Below, in pieces: positions 10,001-18,135 of a stretch of DNA of 64,000 nt. Source of the stretch: Alphaproteobacteria bacterium (GTDB taxonomy: Bacteria > Pseudomonadota > Alphaproteobacteria > RF32 > CAG-239); contig CAAFZY010000040.1 in NCBI GenBank assembly GCA_900767645.1, positions 9,947 through 73,946 of the forward strand. The letters run 5' to 3'. How positions within the stretch are numbered: the stretch's first letter is position 1; every line of letters starts with the position of its first letter. A model generated the notes under the pieces. The model made no database searches. It had not been told where the DNA came from and saw only the letters and a program-made list of their open reading frames with translations. A program made the position numbers and the translations under genes.

Positions 10001-10529
10001 TTGCACGAGTGTTTTGCAAAACCTAAAGGCCGGAGATAATTTGAAAGCTAATATAGCCGTTTGTGTCGAAAGTTTTCATAAACGGTTAAGTAAATCAGGC
10101 AATAAATATGCTTTTGTAGGTTTTTCCGACGCATCAGGAACCATAGAGGCATTTTTGTTTGCTGACGGATTGGTAAAATATGAAAATGTTTTATCTTCGG
10201 ATGATCCAGTTTTGGTTAAAATTACTGTTGATAAACAAACGGAAGAGGCCGCTCCGCGCGTGATGATAAATTCGGTTAAAAAACTTGATGATGCAATTGC
10301 CGAACAGGCTAAAGGATTAATTATCACCGTCGGAAGCGTCAGCGCGGTGAAGCAATTGAAAGAAATTTTACAAACCGATAAAAAAGGTACTAACAAAGTA
10401 TATATTATACCAGATATTCCCGATTGGGATTTAAGAATGGAACTTCCTGACGGTTATGCTTTTTATGATACCGGAATTATCGGTAAAATCAGAAACATTG
10501 CCGGCATTACCGATGTTAAGGAGATATAA
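7056..10529 (+). CDS. dnaE: DNA polymerase III alpha subunit
   Basis: The replicative polymerase catalytic subunit. The N-terminal PHP domain begins at HLRVHTAYSLSEG; the palm carries GPGRGSGAGSIVAW and the catalytic acids in PDFDVDFCQENR; then RHSGVHAAGVVI, the fingers region (YRPGPMDNIPTYIKRKHG), SHAAAYSLISYQTAYLKAHY, and a C-terminal OB-fold region. The chosen ATG is 7056, with AAAAGG about 9 bases upstream, giving 1157 residues; an in-frame TTG at 7029 would add nine residues without a better ribosome site. DnaE1-type, not PolC. The next gene starts one base after the stop. Confidence 0.96.
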   Translation: MQNPKFIHLRVHTAYSLSEGAIKIGDLIHYLHQKNIPAIAVTDSGNMFGGKAFSKYASEEGVKPILGCIFFMRNPDSDNLLLTKGKAVERDKLILLVMNSTGYENIMKLMKLFYLDNTANGDDPQLKYSDLEQYNEGLIALTGGVDGAVGRLLLENRAEEAEQMLQTLQKIFSNRLYIEISRIGLESEQKTEQSFIDFAYKYNIPLVATNEVFFFDQSMYEAHDALICIAAGEVLANDKRKHFSPNNRLRSEDEMVELFKDLPEAVENTVKIAQRCNYLSTKVKPLLPIFECPDGKTQDEYITEEAHKGLAERMQKHVYFEGMTDEQKAEIDKKYYDRLEYELSVIKRMGFPGYFLIVSDFIRWSKTHGVPVGPGRGSGAGSIVAWSLKITELDPIKLELLFERFLNPDRVNMPDFDVDFCQENRFKTIEYVQNKYGFDHVAQIITYGKLQSKAVIRDVARVLQMPYTQADKISKMIPNPVQGKNVSLQEALDQVPELEDMRQHDPQVNKLFDIAMKLEGLYRHSGVHAAGVVIGDRPLDQLVPLYKDPKADMPVTQYDMKYVEETGLIKFDFLGLKTLTVIKKAVDWVKKVKGIDLDMDSIPLDDKPTYEMMQRGDTAAVFQFESAGMKDVHKQIKPDRFEDLIAIVSLYRPGPMDNIPTYIKRKHGEEKITYLHPSLAPILDETYGIMVYQEQVMNIARALGGYTMGEADKLRKVMGKKQREEIPKQREKFTKGAIANGISEDVAKSIFDQMEKFASYGFNKSHAAAYSLISYQTAYLKAHYPVEFMCAVMDLDIINTDKLAFFVAECRSTGMEILKPDINLSDADFRVEDNKIRYALGAIKGVGSSYMQGIVEERYRNGPFKSISDFCNRVDIKNVNRKQMYQLVKAGAFDCLEKNRAMLCENVDIMVSNIFASSETKKSEQQSLFGSEELCGKIKLKEIPDWSNLEKLRHEAEAIGFYLSAHPLDIYAESAKKLGVKSCTSVLQNLKAGDNLKANIAVCVESFHKRLSKSGNKYAFVGFSDASGTIEAFLFADGLVKYENVLSSDDPVLVKITVDKQTEEAAPRVMINSVKKLDDAIAEQAKGLIITVGSVSAVKQLKEILQTDKKGTNKVYIIPDIPDWDLRMELPDGYAFYDTGIIGKIRNIAGITDVKEI

Positions 10530-10530
10530 A

Positions 10531-11295
10531 ATGGCTGATAATAAATATATTGCGCTTAAAGCGGTGGTAAATCCGCTATGGGTTATATCCGATAAAATGG
10601 TGATTTTTGCAAAAACAGCCGGAGTTTTTGCCGTCTTTTTAACATTATTATCTTATATTTTCGGGCAAACTTACGCCTGTGTTTTTACAACAGAGCATAC
10701 GGAGCCGTTATATTGTTTGGGAAACTCATTGCTGTATTTTCCGTATCTTATGATTAAAATGTTGATAATAAATATTTTTGTGCTGTATTGGCTTAAAAAA
10801 GTTATGTTTAATCAAACAATAAACAAAACGGCGGCGGCTAAAAGCGTCGGAGTGTTCTTTTTATTTATTGTTGCTAATTTGTTGCCGTTGGTTTCCGCTT
10901 TTTTGTTGTTGGTACGTAAGCCTAATCCGGTTTGGCAAATTGAAATTGTTTATTTTACAATTGTATCATTAGGATTTTTGGCTCCGTTTGTTTTGATGCG
11001 CTTTTATGCCGTATTGGCAGGCGTAATTAATGACAATGTTCCCGATATGTTAAAAACTGTTTGGAAAAATACCGGCGGATATACGGCTAAAATAGTTATT
11101 TCCGCCATATTGGTTTATTTAATTGTAATTTTAACGGTAATAAGCGTTAATTCGGTGATTTTACGATTGGCAGGAATTTTACCTTTGTATATTTATAATT
11201 TAACCGCTGAATATGTTTTTAATTTTATGCTTTTGTTTGTTGTAACTTTAATTGTTAATTTTATAAATTATCAAAGACAGATGTTTTTGAAATAA
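10531..11295 (+). CDS. Uncharacterised polytopic membrane protein
   Basis: 254 residues with about six hydrophobic segments (roughly residues 25-50, 70-95, 110-135, 145-170, 190-215, 225-248). No family recognised. The ATG at 10531 is one base after the dnaE stop and has AAGGAGAT 6 bases upstream, so the two are probably co-transcribed. An intrinsic terminator follows directly. The dnaE neighbour gives no functional hint. Confidence 0.8.
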   Translation: MADNKYIALKAVVNPLWVISDKMVIFAKTAGVFAVFLTLLSYIFGQTYACVFTTEHTEPLYCLGNSLLYFPYLMIKMLIINIFVLYWLKKVMFNQTINKTAAAKSVGVFFLFIVANLLPLVSAFLLLVRKPNPVWQIEIVYFTIVSLGFLAPFVLMRFYAVLAGVINDNVPDMLKTVWKNTGGYTAKIVISAILVYLIVILTVISVNSVILRLAGILPLYIYNLTAEYVFNFMLLFVVTLIVNFINYQRQMFLK

Positions 11296-11296
11296 A

Positions 11297-11325
11297 AAAA
11301 ATTCCGGAATTATCCGGAATTTTTC
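11297..11325. terminator. Bidirectional intrinsic terminator
   Basis: AAAATTCCGGA and TCCGGAATTTT arms with a short AAT loop; A-run on the left and T-run on the right, so it can serve the rightward membrane-protein gene. It overlaps the 3' end of the leftward zinc-ribbon gene. Confidence 0.8.
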
Positions 11326-11585
11326 TTTGCTTTCAGGGTGGCATTAAATTCTGTAATGCACCGGAAAGAGTGGCAAGTGCATAAATGGTTGTTAAGCTTG
11401 TTGCCGCAATAAGGGCAGTATTCAACAAAGCCATTTGCACGATAAACTTTGTGTACGGTAGGAAAACCGTTTTCGTACGGGATAAATATATATGCCGGAC
11501 GACCGTCTAAAACTTTAATTTCCCTTAAATACAAAGGAATGTCGGCTGTTTTTATATACATAATTATAAAAAATAAAATAATCAA
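11310..11585 (-). CDS. Small zinc-ribbon protein, unknown function
   Basis: 91 residues from the first ATG, or 83 from a second ATG at 11561 (MYIKTADIPLYLREI). The C-terminal half has a CPYCG...CTCHSFRC cysteine pattern that could bind zinc. No clear Shine-Dalgarno precedes either start, and the first eight residues are simply hydrophobic, so the internal start is plausible. No family recognised. The last codons overlap the terminator of the convergent gene. Confidence 0.6.
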   Translation of the reverse strand: MIILFFIIMYIKTADIPLYLREIKVLDGRPAYIFIPYENGFPTVHKVYRANGFVEYCPYCGNKLNNHLCTCHSFRCITEFNATLKAKKNSG

Positions 11586-11742
11586 TAATCGCGGATAGTT
11601 TATTACTACAAAGTTTTAAGTAAAGATTTATTAAGCTATAAATCACAGTTTTCTGCTCTTTTATTAATTTTTGTGTTGTATTTATTTGTAAAATTGCTAA
11701 TCTGTGACAGGTTTAAAAATAAAATTTCGTAGGACGGAAAAT

Positions 11743-13032
11743 ATGCTTGATATTAAATTTATCATTGAAAACACCGATTTGGTTAAAGAAGGAATTGCTA
11801 AAAAAGGCTATACCAAAGAAGATTTGGATATAGACGCTTTAATCGCTTTGTATAAAGATATTAACAAGCTTAAAACCTCATCACAGGCTTTGGCGGAAGA
11901 AAAAAACAAATTGAGTAATTCAATTAAAAGCGCTGCTCCAGAAGACAGAGCGGCAATTATTGCTAAAAGTAAGTCTATCGGTGAAGAATTTAAATCAGAA
12001 CAAGAAAAATTGGCAACAGAGCAAGAAAAGTTTAATTTGATGATGCTTAAAATGCCGAATTTACCGTCACCGGAAAGTCCGGTTGGTCCTGATGACAGCG
12101 GTAATGTTGTACGTCGCCGCGTTGGGGAGCTTCCTCATTTTGATTTTACCCCGCGTGACCATATTGAGTTGATGGAGCTTAACGATTGGTCGGAAATGGA
12201 ACGAATTGCCAAGGTTTCAGGTTCGCGCACTTATGCAATTAAGAACGATTTGGCAAAATTAGAGCTCGCCATGCACATGATGGTGCTTGATAAATTGCGT
12301 AACAACGGATTTACAGTAATTACCGTTCCGTCGATTTCAAAAGAAAAACCGCTTTACGGACAAGGATATTTGCCGTTTTCAAGAGATGAAGTTTATTATT
12401 TGCAACAAGATGATATTTATTTATCGGGCACGGCAGAATTAATATTAAATTCTTTGCGCGCCGATGAAATTTTACAAGAAAACGAATTGCCGGTTTTATA
12501 TGCCGGATTTTCGCCTTGTTTCCGCCGCGAGGCAGGGGCTGCCGGTAAAGATACCCGCGGATTGGTGCGTGTTCACCAGTTTATGAAAACCGAACAGTTT
12601 GTTATTTGTAAAAACGATATTAAAGAAAGTGAAAAATGGCATCAAAAATTGTTGCAAATTTCAGAAGAGATTTTGCAAGATTTGGAACTTCCTTATCAGG
12701 TTTTGGAAGTATGCACCGGCGATATGGGGGCGCCTAAATATCGTCAATATGATTTGGAAGCTTGGGTTCCGAGCCAAAATTGCTACCGTGAAACTCATTC
12801 TTGCTCAAATATTACCGAATGGCAGGCTCGCCGCACCAATTTACGCTATCGCGATAATGCCGACGGCAAAGTTAAATTTGTTCATACTTTGAACAATACG
12901 GGGATTGCGACGCCGCGCGCATTGGTTCCTTTTATTGAAAACCATCAAAATGCCGACGGAAGCGTTAATATTCCGAAAAAATTACAGCCTTATATGGGCG
13001 GTAAAAAAGTTATCGGCAAAAATTGCAAATAG
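11743..13032 (+). CDS. serS: Seryl-tRNA synthetase
   Basis: 429 residues. The N-terminal tRNA-binding coiled coil (MLDIKFIIENTDLVKEG to about residue 105) is followed by the class II core: motif 2 around FSPCFRREAGAAGKDTRGLVRVHQF and motif 3 around NNTGIATPRALVPFIEN. The start at 11743 is the canonical SerRS beginning and has AGGACGGA upstream; an in-frame ATG at 11704 would add 13 unconserved residues. A terminator follows. Confidence 0.96.
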   Translation: MLDIKFIIENTDLVKEGIAKKGYTKEDLDIDALIALYKDINKLKTSSQALAEEKNKLSNSIKSAAPEDRAAIIAKSKSIGEEFKSEQEKLATEQEKFNLMMLKMPNLPSPESPVGPDDSGNVVRRRVGELPHFDFTPRDHIELMELNDWSEMERIAKVSGSRTYAIKNDLAKLELAMHMMVLDKLRNNGFTVITVPSISKEKPLYGQGYLPFSRDEVYYLQQDDIYLSGTAELILNSLRADEILQENELPVLYAGFSPCFRREAGAAGKDTRGLVRVHQFMKTEQFVICKNDIKESEKWHQKLLQISEEILQDLELPYQVLEVCTGDMGAPKYRQYDLEAWVPSQNCYRETHSCSNITEWQARRTNLRYRDNADGKVKFVHTLNNTGIATPRALVPFIENHQNADGSVNIPKKLQPYMGGKKVIGKNCK

Positions 13033-13037
13033 TTAAT

Positions 13038-13069
13038 AAACGGCGGTTTGAAAAATAAACCGCCGTTTT
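13038..13069 (+). terminator. Intrinsic terminator of serS
   Basis: AAACGGCGGTTT and AAACCGCCGTTT (13038-13049, 13057-13068) with a 7-nt loop and a short T-run. Confidence 0.85.
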
Positions 13070-13130
13070 GGTAATATCTCCTTGAATTAAGCTATAAAGC
13101 GCTTAATTTTATGTTTACAGGATATGTTTT

Positions 13131-13808
13131 ATGGAAAAATTAAATTTACAAGAGCTTAAAGCGGCTGTTTTTGATTGGGATAATACGTTGGCGGAAAGTC
13201 GCACAGCGTTGGTTTTTTGCGTTAATAAGGTTTTGCAAGAATACCATCTTCCGCAATGGGAAGAGGTTAAGGGTAAAAGAGATAACAAGCTTTCGTTCAG
13301 AGATAATTTTCCGCGTATTTTTGGTGATAAAGCTGAAGAAGCATATGAAAAATATACCAAAATTTATTTACAAAATGTCGGAAAAATGATTACGGCTTTT
13401 CCTAAAACTCTTGAGGTGTTGCAATTGCTTAAATCGCAAGGTGTAAAGCTTATGGTAATGAGTAACAAAGATCGTAAATTGCTTAATTACGAGTTGCCGC
13501 TGCTTTTTAATCCGAATTTGTTTGATAATGTGGTGTGCGGGCATGAGGCTTCTAAAGATAAACCTTACGGCGAACATTTGTTTTGGACACTGAAAAATAT
13601 GTTTACGCCGCAACAAATCAACAGGCAAAACGTGTGGGTTATAGGCGATAGTCCGCAAGACAGCGAGTGTGCTAAAAATGCCGGAGCTTTGCCGATACGA
13701 ATCGGCAAATCAATATGGGAAGATGAAACCATTGATACTTCAGGAATAGTGTTTTTTGATTCCTTTGTGGATTTTTATAAAACTCTGCTTTTATCTCAAA
13801 AAAAATAG
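13131..13808 (+). CDS. HAD-superfamily hydrolase (phosphoglycolate phosphatase-like)
   Basis: 225 residues. Motif I is VFDWDNTLAES (D15, D17), motif II VMSNKDR, then a lysine region KDKPYGEHLFWTL, and motif IV VIGDSPQDSECAKNAGALPI. It resembles Gph-type phosphatases but has W between the two motif I aspartates. The substrate is unknown. The following gene starts about 40 bp downstream, so these could form one transcript. Confidence 0.82.
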   Translation: MEKLNLQELKAAVFDWDNTLAESRTALVFCVNKVLQEYHLPQWEEVKGKRDNKLSFRDNFPRIFGDKAEEAYEKYTKIYLQNVGKMITAFPKTLEVLQLLKSQGVKLMVMSNKDRKLLNYELPLLFNPNLFDNVVCGHEASKDKPYGEHLFWTLKNMFTPQQINRQNVWVIGDSPQDSECAKNAGALPIRIGKSIWEDETIDTSGIVFFDSFVDFYKTLLLSQKK

Positions 13809-13850
13809 AGTAGATTAAAAATAAACAACACTTTGATTATTGAAAATAAA

Positions 13851-14999
13851 ATGGTTCGTGCTCATCATTACGGAATGTATTTTAAAAAAATAAATAAAGT
13901 GATAATCGCCGCTTTGTTGGTTTTTATCATTGTTTTTAACGTGTTTAAATTCAGCCGCTATGCCGAGAGTACCAATAATTTGATTGTGACCTACAATTCT
14001 CCGGTTGACATATTGAAAGATTTTCGCAATCCGCTATTGGCGGAAATGTATTTTACTGAAAATTATACCGCAGAAAAAGACTTAAAAATGATTGTGCTGC
14101 CGTTTGATAACCGAATTTTCGGACAGCAGGCAATAAAAGCATTGATAAAAAAAATTAAACCGTATCAAAGCAAACCAATTATATTTGCGGTGGAAGCCGA
14201 ATACAATGATTTTGCCGATAAGGTGGCTGAAAAATTAAATATTAATGCGCAAAAATCGGAAAACAATGAACTGGTTATATTGCAGAGGCTTAATAAAGAC
14301 AATGCTTTGGTTTTTGTAATTGCGGATACGGATAATAATCAGGTGGTGAATATTGCCAAGCAATTAAATTTGCGTCCGCATGTTTTTGATTTAAATGCCA
14401 AATTTCCGGCATTAGATGACAAGCCAATCAAAACAGAAAAAGAAATACCGGATTTAGAACAGCAAGAGTATAATTTAAAGCAGTTTGTATCAGATTATAA
14501 AAACCAACTTAACGGTTTTTTATCCGCTGTTTCGGAAGGTAAAAACGATATGCCCGAATATTCGGCCGTTACAGAGCATATGTTTGATAAAGGAGCGACA
14601 CAAGTGCTTGCTTTTGATGAAAATACCGACCAATACGGGCAGTTTGGCGATGTTTTTGCCGATACGGCTTTGGCTCGTTCTTTGATAAACGGTTTTTTGT
14701 TGGCAAAAAATGAAATGCCGCAGGCAAAATATAAGTTTTTTGTGCTTACCAAAGCGGAAAAGAAAAACTACGCCGATGAGCAAATGTTTGCCGATGAACT
14801 GAAAATCGGAGTTGACGGTGTTATGCTGGTGAGCGGTTATCGTCAGGCAATGTTTTTACCGTACTTTTGGAAACTGTATCCCGATAAAAAAGGTTTTATT
14901 AAAAATCTTAAAATCAGTGCCGGTTTAAGCCCTGATTATTGGTCAAAAAAAATTAAAGTTTATTATTTCAGAGCAGTGGAGGTAAAATATGAAAATTAA
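13851..14999 (+). CDS. Membrane-anchored extracytoplasmic protein, unknown
   Basis: About 382 residues from the ATG at 13851 (alternatives: TTG 13833, ATG 13875; ribosome sites are weak for all). One transmembrane anchor near the N-terminus (KVIIAALLVFIIVFNVF), then a mixed alpha/beta domain expected outside the cytoplasm. No known domain recognised. The last 11 bp overlap the M49-like peptidase gene, whose own GGAGG site lies inside this gene, pointing to coupled translation and a shared process. Confidence 0.75.
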   Translation: MVRAHHYGMYFKKINKVIIAALLVFIIVFNVFKFSRYAESTNNLIVTYNSPVDILKDFRNPLLAEMYFTENYTAEKDLKMIVLPFDNRIFGQQAIKALIKKIKPYQSKPIIFAVEAEYNDFADKVAEKLNINAQKSENNELVILQRLNKDNALVFVIADTDNNQVVNIAKQLNLRPHVFDLNAKFPALDDKPIKTEKEIPDLEQQEYNLKQFVSDYKNQLNGFLSAVSEGKNDMPEYSAVTEHMFDKGATQVLAFDENTDQYGQFGDVFADTALARSLINGFLLAKNEMPQAKYKFFVLTKAEKKNYADEQMFADELKIGVDGVMLVSGYRQAMFLPYFWKLYPDKKGFIKNLKISAGLSPDYWSKKIKVYYFRAVEVKYEN

Positions 15000-16707
15000 A
15001 GGATATGAAGTTAATTTCACGGAAGAAGAACTTGATGAAATTTTAGCCGATAAAACCCGCAGTATTGAACTTATCTCGCGCGAATTTAACGGATATAAAA
15101 AATTGCCGATTGGCGATAAAAAAGCCATTGATCACTTACAGCGTGCGGCTGATATAATAAATGAAGTTGCGCTTGAGCAGGACAATCCGTTTAACTTGAG
15201 CATAAAGCGCGAACTGGAAAAATTGGCGGTAAATGATAAATACGCCGCTAAAATATTGCAGTTTTTTAATTGTCTTAACGGAGTGGCCGGTAATAACGGC
15301 ATAGATAGAGAACCTGTGCAAATTTTTAAGGAATTGCCTTTGCTGAAGGGTAAAAACTTTTATCCGACCGATTTATCGGAAGAAGAATTTCATGAAATTA
15401 TTTTAAGAATGGCAGAGCGCGGCAAAATTGAAGAACTGAAAAAAATTTTATCTGCGCGTACTATGGTCAGAAGAAACGGCGATGAATTAAAGGCTATAGA
15501 TTATACAGAATATTTTGCTCCGCAATTTTCTGAAATTGCCAACGAATTGGAAGTTGCCGCTTATTATTGCACCGAACTGGAATTTAAAGAGTTTTTAAGT
15601 TGGCAGGTGCAAGCTCTGCTGCAAAATAATCAGGATATGGATATGCTTGCCGATAAACACTGGGCGGTTTTGCAGAATAATAATTTGGAATTTACAATTT
15701 CGCGCGAAAACTATGAAGACGAAATGACCGGAACAGTGTTCAACAATCCTGATATTGTTAAAATTATTAACGATAATCATATTGAAGCGGTAGCTAAAGA
15801 TACGCTTGGCGGCCGAGTTGGTTTGGTTAATAAAGAAGGCACGGAGAATATTTTAAAGTTCAAGCATACTTTACCGTATTTGGCGAAATGGATGCCGCTA
15901 AGCGGTAAATATAAACAAAACAGTTTTTCTGACGCCGATTTGAAACAAACGATGGTTGATGTTGATTTGATAACTTTAACCGGCGATTACGCAATGTGCC
16001 GCGGCGGCATTACGCAGGCGCAAAATTTGCCGAATAATGATAAAATTGCGGTTAAATGCGGCGGCTGGCGTCGTAATGTATATCACAGGCAGGTTTTGTT
16101 AAGTTATGATGTCGAGAATGAAAAAAAATTGCTGAATCGATTGGTTGATGCAGAGCTTCATAAATATGTCGACCATGCTCAAATAATTACTTTTGACGTC
16201 GGGCATGAAAACGGACACTCGTTAGGACCTACGGCTGAATATCAAAATGCCTTGGGCGTGTATAAGCATATTATTGAAGAGCATAAAGCCAACACTTTTT
16301 CCATTGCGTCAATGGCGGAACTTTCTAAAAAAGAAGGAAATTTTAATAAAGAGGATTTAAAGAAAATTTATGCTTCATGGGTAGTTGAAACTTTGTTTTT
16401 AAGAGCGCGTCCGCTTTTTTCAGAGCCGCACAGAATGGCATCGTTGATAGAGTTTAACTACTTGTTTGAAAATAAAGTAATTTGGTTTGACAGCAATAAA
16501 AAACTGCATATAGATTTTGAATTAATAGGTATGGTTGCTTATCGTCTGCTTGAAGAAACGATTAAAGTACAGCTTTCAAAATCAGCAGAAAGCGCAAAGG
16601 CATTTATTGATCGCTGGTCGGTTTGGGGCGAGTGGTCGCGCTATATTGCCGATGTGCAACAAGAGTTGGGTGTAAAACCGTATATCAAAATTATAACCAA
16701 TTTTTAA
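14989..16707 (+). CDS. M49-family (dipeptidyl-peptidase III-like) zinc metallopeptidase
   Basis: 572 residues, no signal peptide. A zinc motif H406-E-N-G-H410 sits in FDVGHENGHSLGP, and 20 residues later EEHKANTFSI gives a probable third ligand (E430/E431). That spacing and the HExxH...EExxA(D/N) pair match the shorter bacterial relatives of dipeptidyl peptidase III (M49); the usual Asp after the alanine is Asn here. Family members cleave dipeptides from short oligopeptides. RBS GGAGGTAAAAT. Overlaps the upstream membrane-anchored gene by 11 bp. Confidence 0.75.
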   Translation: MKIKGYEVNFTEEELDEILADKTRSIELISREFNGYKKLPIGDKKAIDHLQRAADIINEVALEQDNPFNLSIKRELEKLAVNDKYAAKILQFFNCLNGVAGNNGIDREPVQIFKELPLLKGKNFYPTDLSEEEFHEIILRMAERGKIEELKKILSARTMVRRNGDELKAIDYTEYFAPQFSEIANELEVAAYYCTELEFKEFLSWQVQALLQNNQDMDMLADKHWAVLQNNNLEFTISRENYEDEMTGTVFNNPDIVKIINDNHIEAVAKDTLGGRVGLVNKEGTENILKFKHTLPYLAKWMPLSGKYKQNSFSDADLKQTMVDVDLITLTGDYAMCRGGITQAQNLPNNDKIAVKCGGWRRNVYHRQVLLSYDVENEKKLLNRLVDAELHKYVDHAQIITFDVGHENGHSLGPTAEYQNALGVYKHIIEEHKANTFSIASMAELSKKEGNFNKEDLKKIYASWVVETLFLRARPLFSEPHRMASLIEFNYLFENKVIWFDSNKKLHIDFELIGMVAYRLLEETIKVQLSKSAESAKAFIDRWSVWGEWSRYIADVQQELGVKPYIKIITNF

Positions 16708-16757
16708 GATTGTTTTTATAGATTATTAAAAAGAGTTGTTTTTTACGGGAGTTGAAA

Positions 16758-17126
16758 ATGTTTGGTAAGCTTATTTATGGACAGTTTTCATTAAAAGAAA
16801 CCTTTTGGAAATTTGGTGTTTTGGGAATTTTCGGGTGTTCTTTGGTAACGAAAATTTTTAAAATGTTTTTACTTAAACATTTAAAAGGAGTTTCATTAAG
16901 CGCCTATTATACGCACTATTTTTCACCGCTTAATATGGATAATACCATGTTGTTTTTCACCATAGCGTATTTTGTGTGTGCATTTGCGTTAAGCGTTTAT
17001 TCAATTATGGTATTGTTCGGCGTTTGGCGCAGCGCGGCAGAATATGATAAAAGCATTTGGATGCGCCATATAGCCAAAGTGATGATTTTGTTGATAATTT
17101 ATTTAGGATTAAAATTCGGTTTATAA
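16758..17126 (+). CDS. Small integral membrane protein, unknown
   Basis: 122 residues from the ATG at 16758 (ACGGGAG upstream; an in-frame TTG two codons earlier is less likely). Hydrophobic segments near residues 18-40, 68-90 and 103-120. No family recognised. The downstream lipoprotein gene follows after 10 bp. Confidence 0.72.
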   Translation: MFGKLIYGQFSLKETFWKFGVLGIFGCSLVTKIFKMFLLKHLKGVSLSAYYTHYFSPLNMDNTMLFFTIAYFVCAFALSVYSIMVLFGVWRSAAEYDKSIWMRHIAKVMILLIIYLGLKFGL

Positions 17127-17136
17127 GGCGATGCTA

Positions 17137-17295
17137 ATGAAAAAAGTGTTTTTATTTTTAATGATGATTATATTAAACGCTTGTGTTGTTTCCGGTGATT
17201 TTCCGGAACGACGCAATCGTTTGCATGAGCTTGGGCGCGATGATGCTTACTGCCAAAAGAATCCTGATAAGTGTGTTGATGGCATACCATGGTAG
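17137..17295 (+). CDS. Small putative lipoprotein, 52 residues
   Basis: A short reading frame: MKKVFLFLMMIILNACVV, then a polar tail with two more cysteines (YCQKNPDKC) ending in GIPW. The hydrophobic leader and L-N-A-C lipobox indicate a lipoprotein whose mature part is only about 37 residues. AAGG sits 8 bases before the ATG; an in-frame ATG at 17131 is too close to that site. It is the last gene before a strong terminator, in the same run as the preceding membrane protein. Confidence 0.7.
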   Translation: MKKVFLFLMMIILNACVVSGDFPERRNRLHELGRDDAYCQKNPDKCVDGIPW

Positions 17296-17314
17296 TTGGT
17301 ATGAATAAACAATA

Positions 17315-17343
17315 AAAAATCCGGTTTAAAACCGGATTTTTTT
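17315..17343 (+). terminator. Intrinsic terminator after the lipoprotein gene (possibly bidirectional)
   Basis: AAAAATCCGGTTT paired with AAACCGGATTTTT around 17315-17341, ending in a T-run; the A-run on the left would also terminate leftward pssA transcripts. Confidence 0.85.
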
Positions 17344-17346
17344 GTA

Positions 17347-18135
17347 TTAGCGCATTGCTTTATATTTTCGTTTATCGTGCATGAACTTTAAAATTCCAAG
17401 CGGAATAGACAAGGCATACAAACCGGTCATGGTTCCTAAAGTTATCCACGGCTGTGAAAGCATAAAATGAATAAATAAGGTAACAAACAACATTAACGGT
17501 AAAAACATATAAGTTTGCACTTTCAGCTTTTTCAATGAAATAGTCGGAATACGACTAACCATTAAAAAGGCAACAACAAACATTAAAATGCTGCAAAAAG
17601 TGTTTGACCGTAAAATAAATTCACTTTCAGGAAAATCAAAAGTGATAAGTATGGGCATTATACCTAATGCGGCAGCAGCCGGAGCCGGTACGCCGACAAA
17701 ATAATGCGACCAATATTCAGGCTGGTTGTTGTCTTCAAGCATGGTATTAAAACGTGCCAAGCGCATAGCCATACCCATGGCAAACAACAAACAGAAAAAC
17801 CAACCGAATTTAGGCAAATCAAACAAAGTCCAACGATACATTAAAATAGCCGGAGCAACGCCAAAACTTACAAAATCAGACAACGAATCCAGTTCGGCGC
17901 CAAACTTTGAAGAGGCTTTCAAAAAGCGGGCAACGCGTCCGTCAAGTCCGTCAAATAAAGCGGCTAAAAAAATGCATATAACTGCTTTTACCCAGTCGTC
18001 TTGTACGGCATAACGAATAGAGGTAACGCCGGAACACAATGCCATCATGGTTACCATATTCGGAGCCAATTTACGGAACGGAACCTCAGTTAATTTTTGC
18101 TTTGAAAACAAAAGCTTGTTATTAAGTTTTTTCAT
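17347..18135 (-). CDS. pssA: CDP-diacylglycerol--serine O-phosphatidyltransferase
   Basis: 262-residue polytopic membrane enzyme that makes phosphatidylserine. The CDP-alcohol phosphotransferase motif is intact: D62-x2-D65-G-x2-A-R-x8-G79-x3-D83-x3-D87 (DGLDGRVARFLKASSKFGAE region). It shares one base with the stop of upstream psd, so psd-pssA form a phosphatidylethanolamine operon. Confidence 0.95.
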   Translation of the reverse strand: MKKLNNKLLFSKQKLTEVPFRKLAPNMVTMMALCSGVTSIRYAVQDDWVKAVICIFLAALFDGLDGRVARFLKASSKFGAELDSLSDFVSFGVAPAILMYRWTLFDLPKFGWFFCLLFAMGMAMRLARFNTMLEDNNQPEYWSHYFVGVPAPAAAALGIMPILITFDFPESEFILRSNTFCSILMFVVAFLMVSRIPTISLKKLKVQTYMFLPLMLFVTLFIHFMLSQPWITLGTMTGLYALSIPLGILKFMHDKRKYKAMR

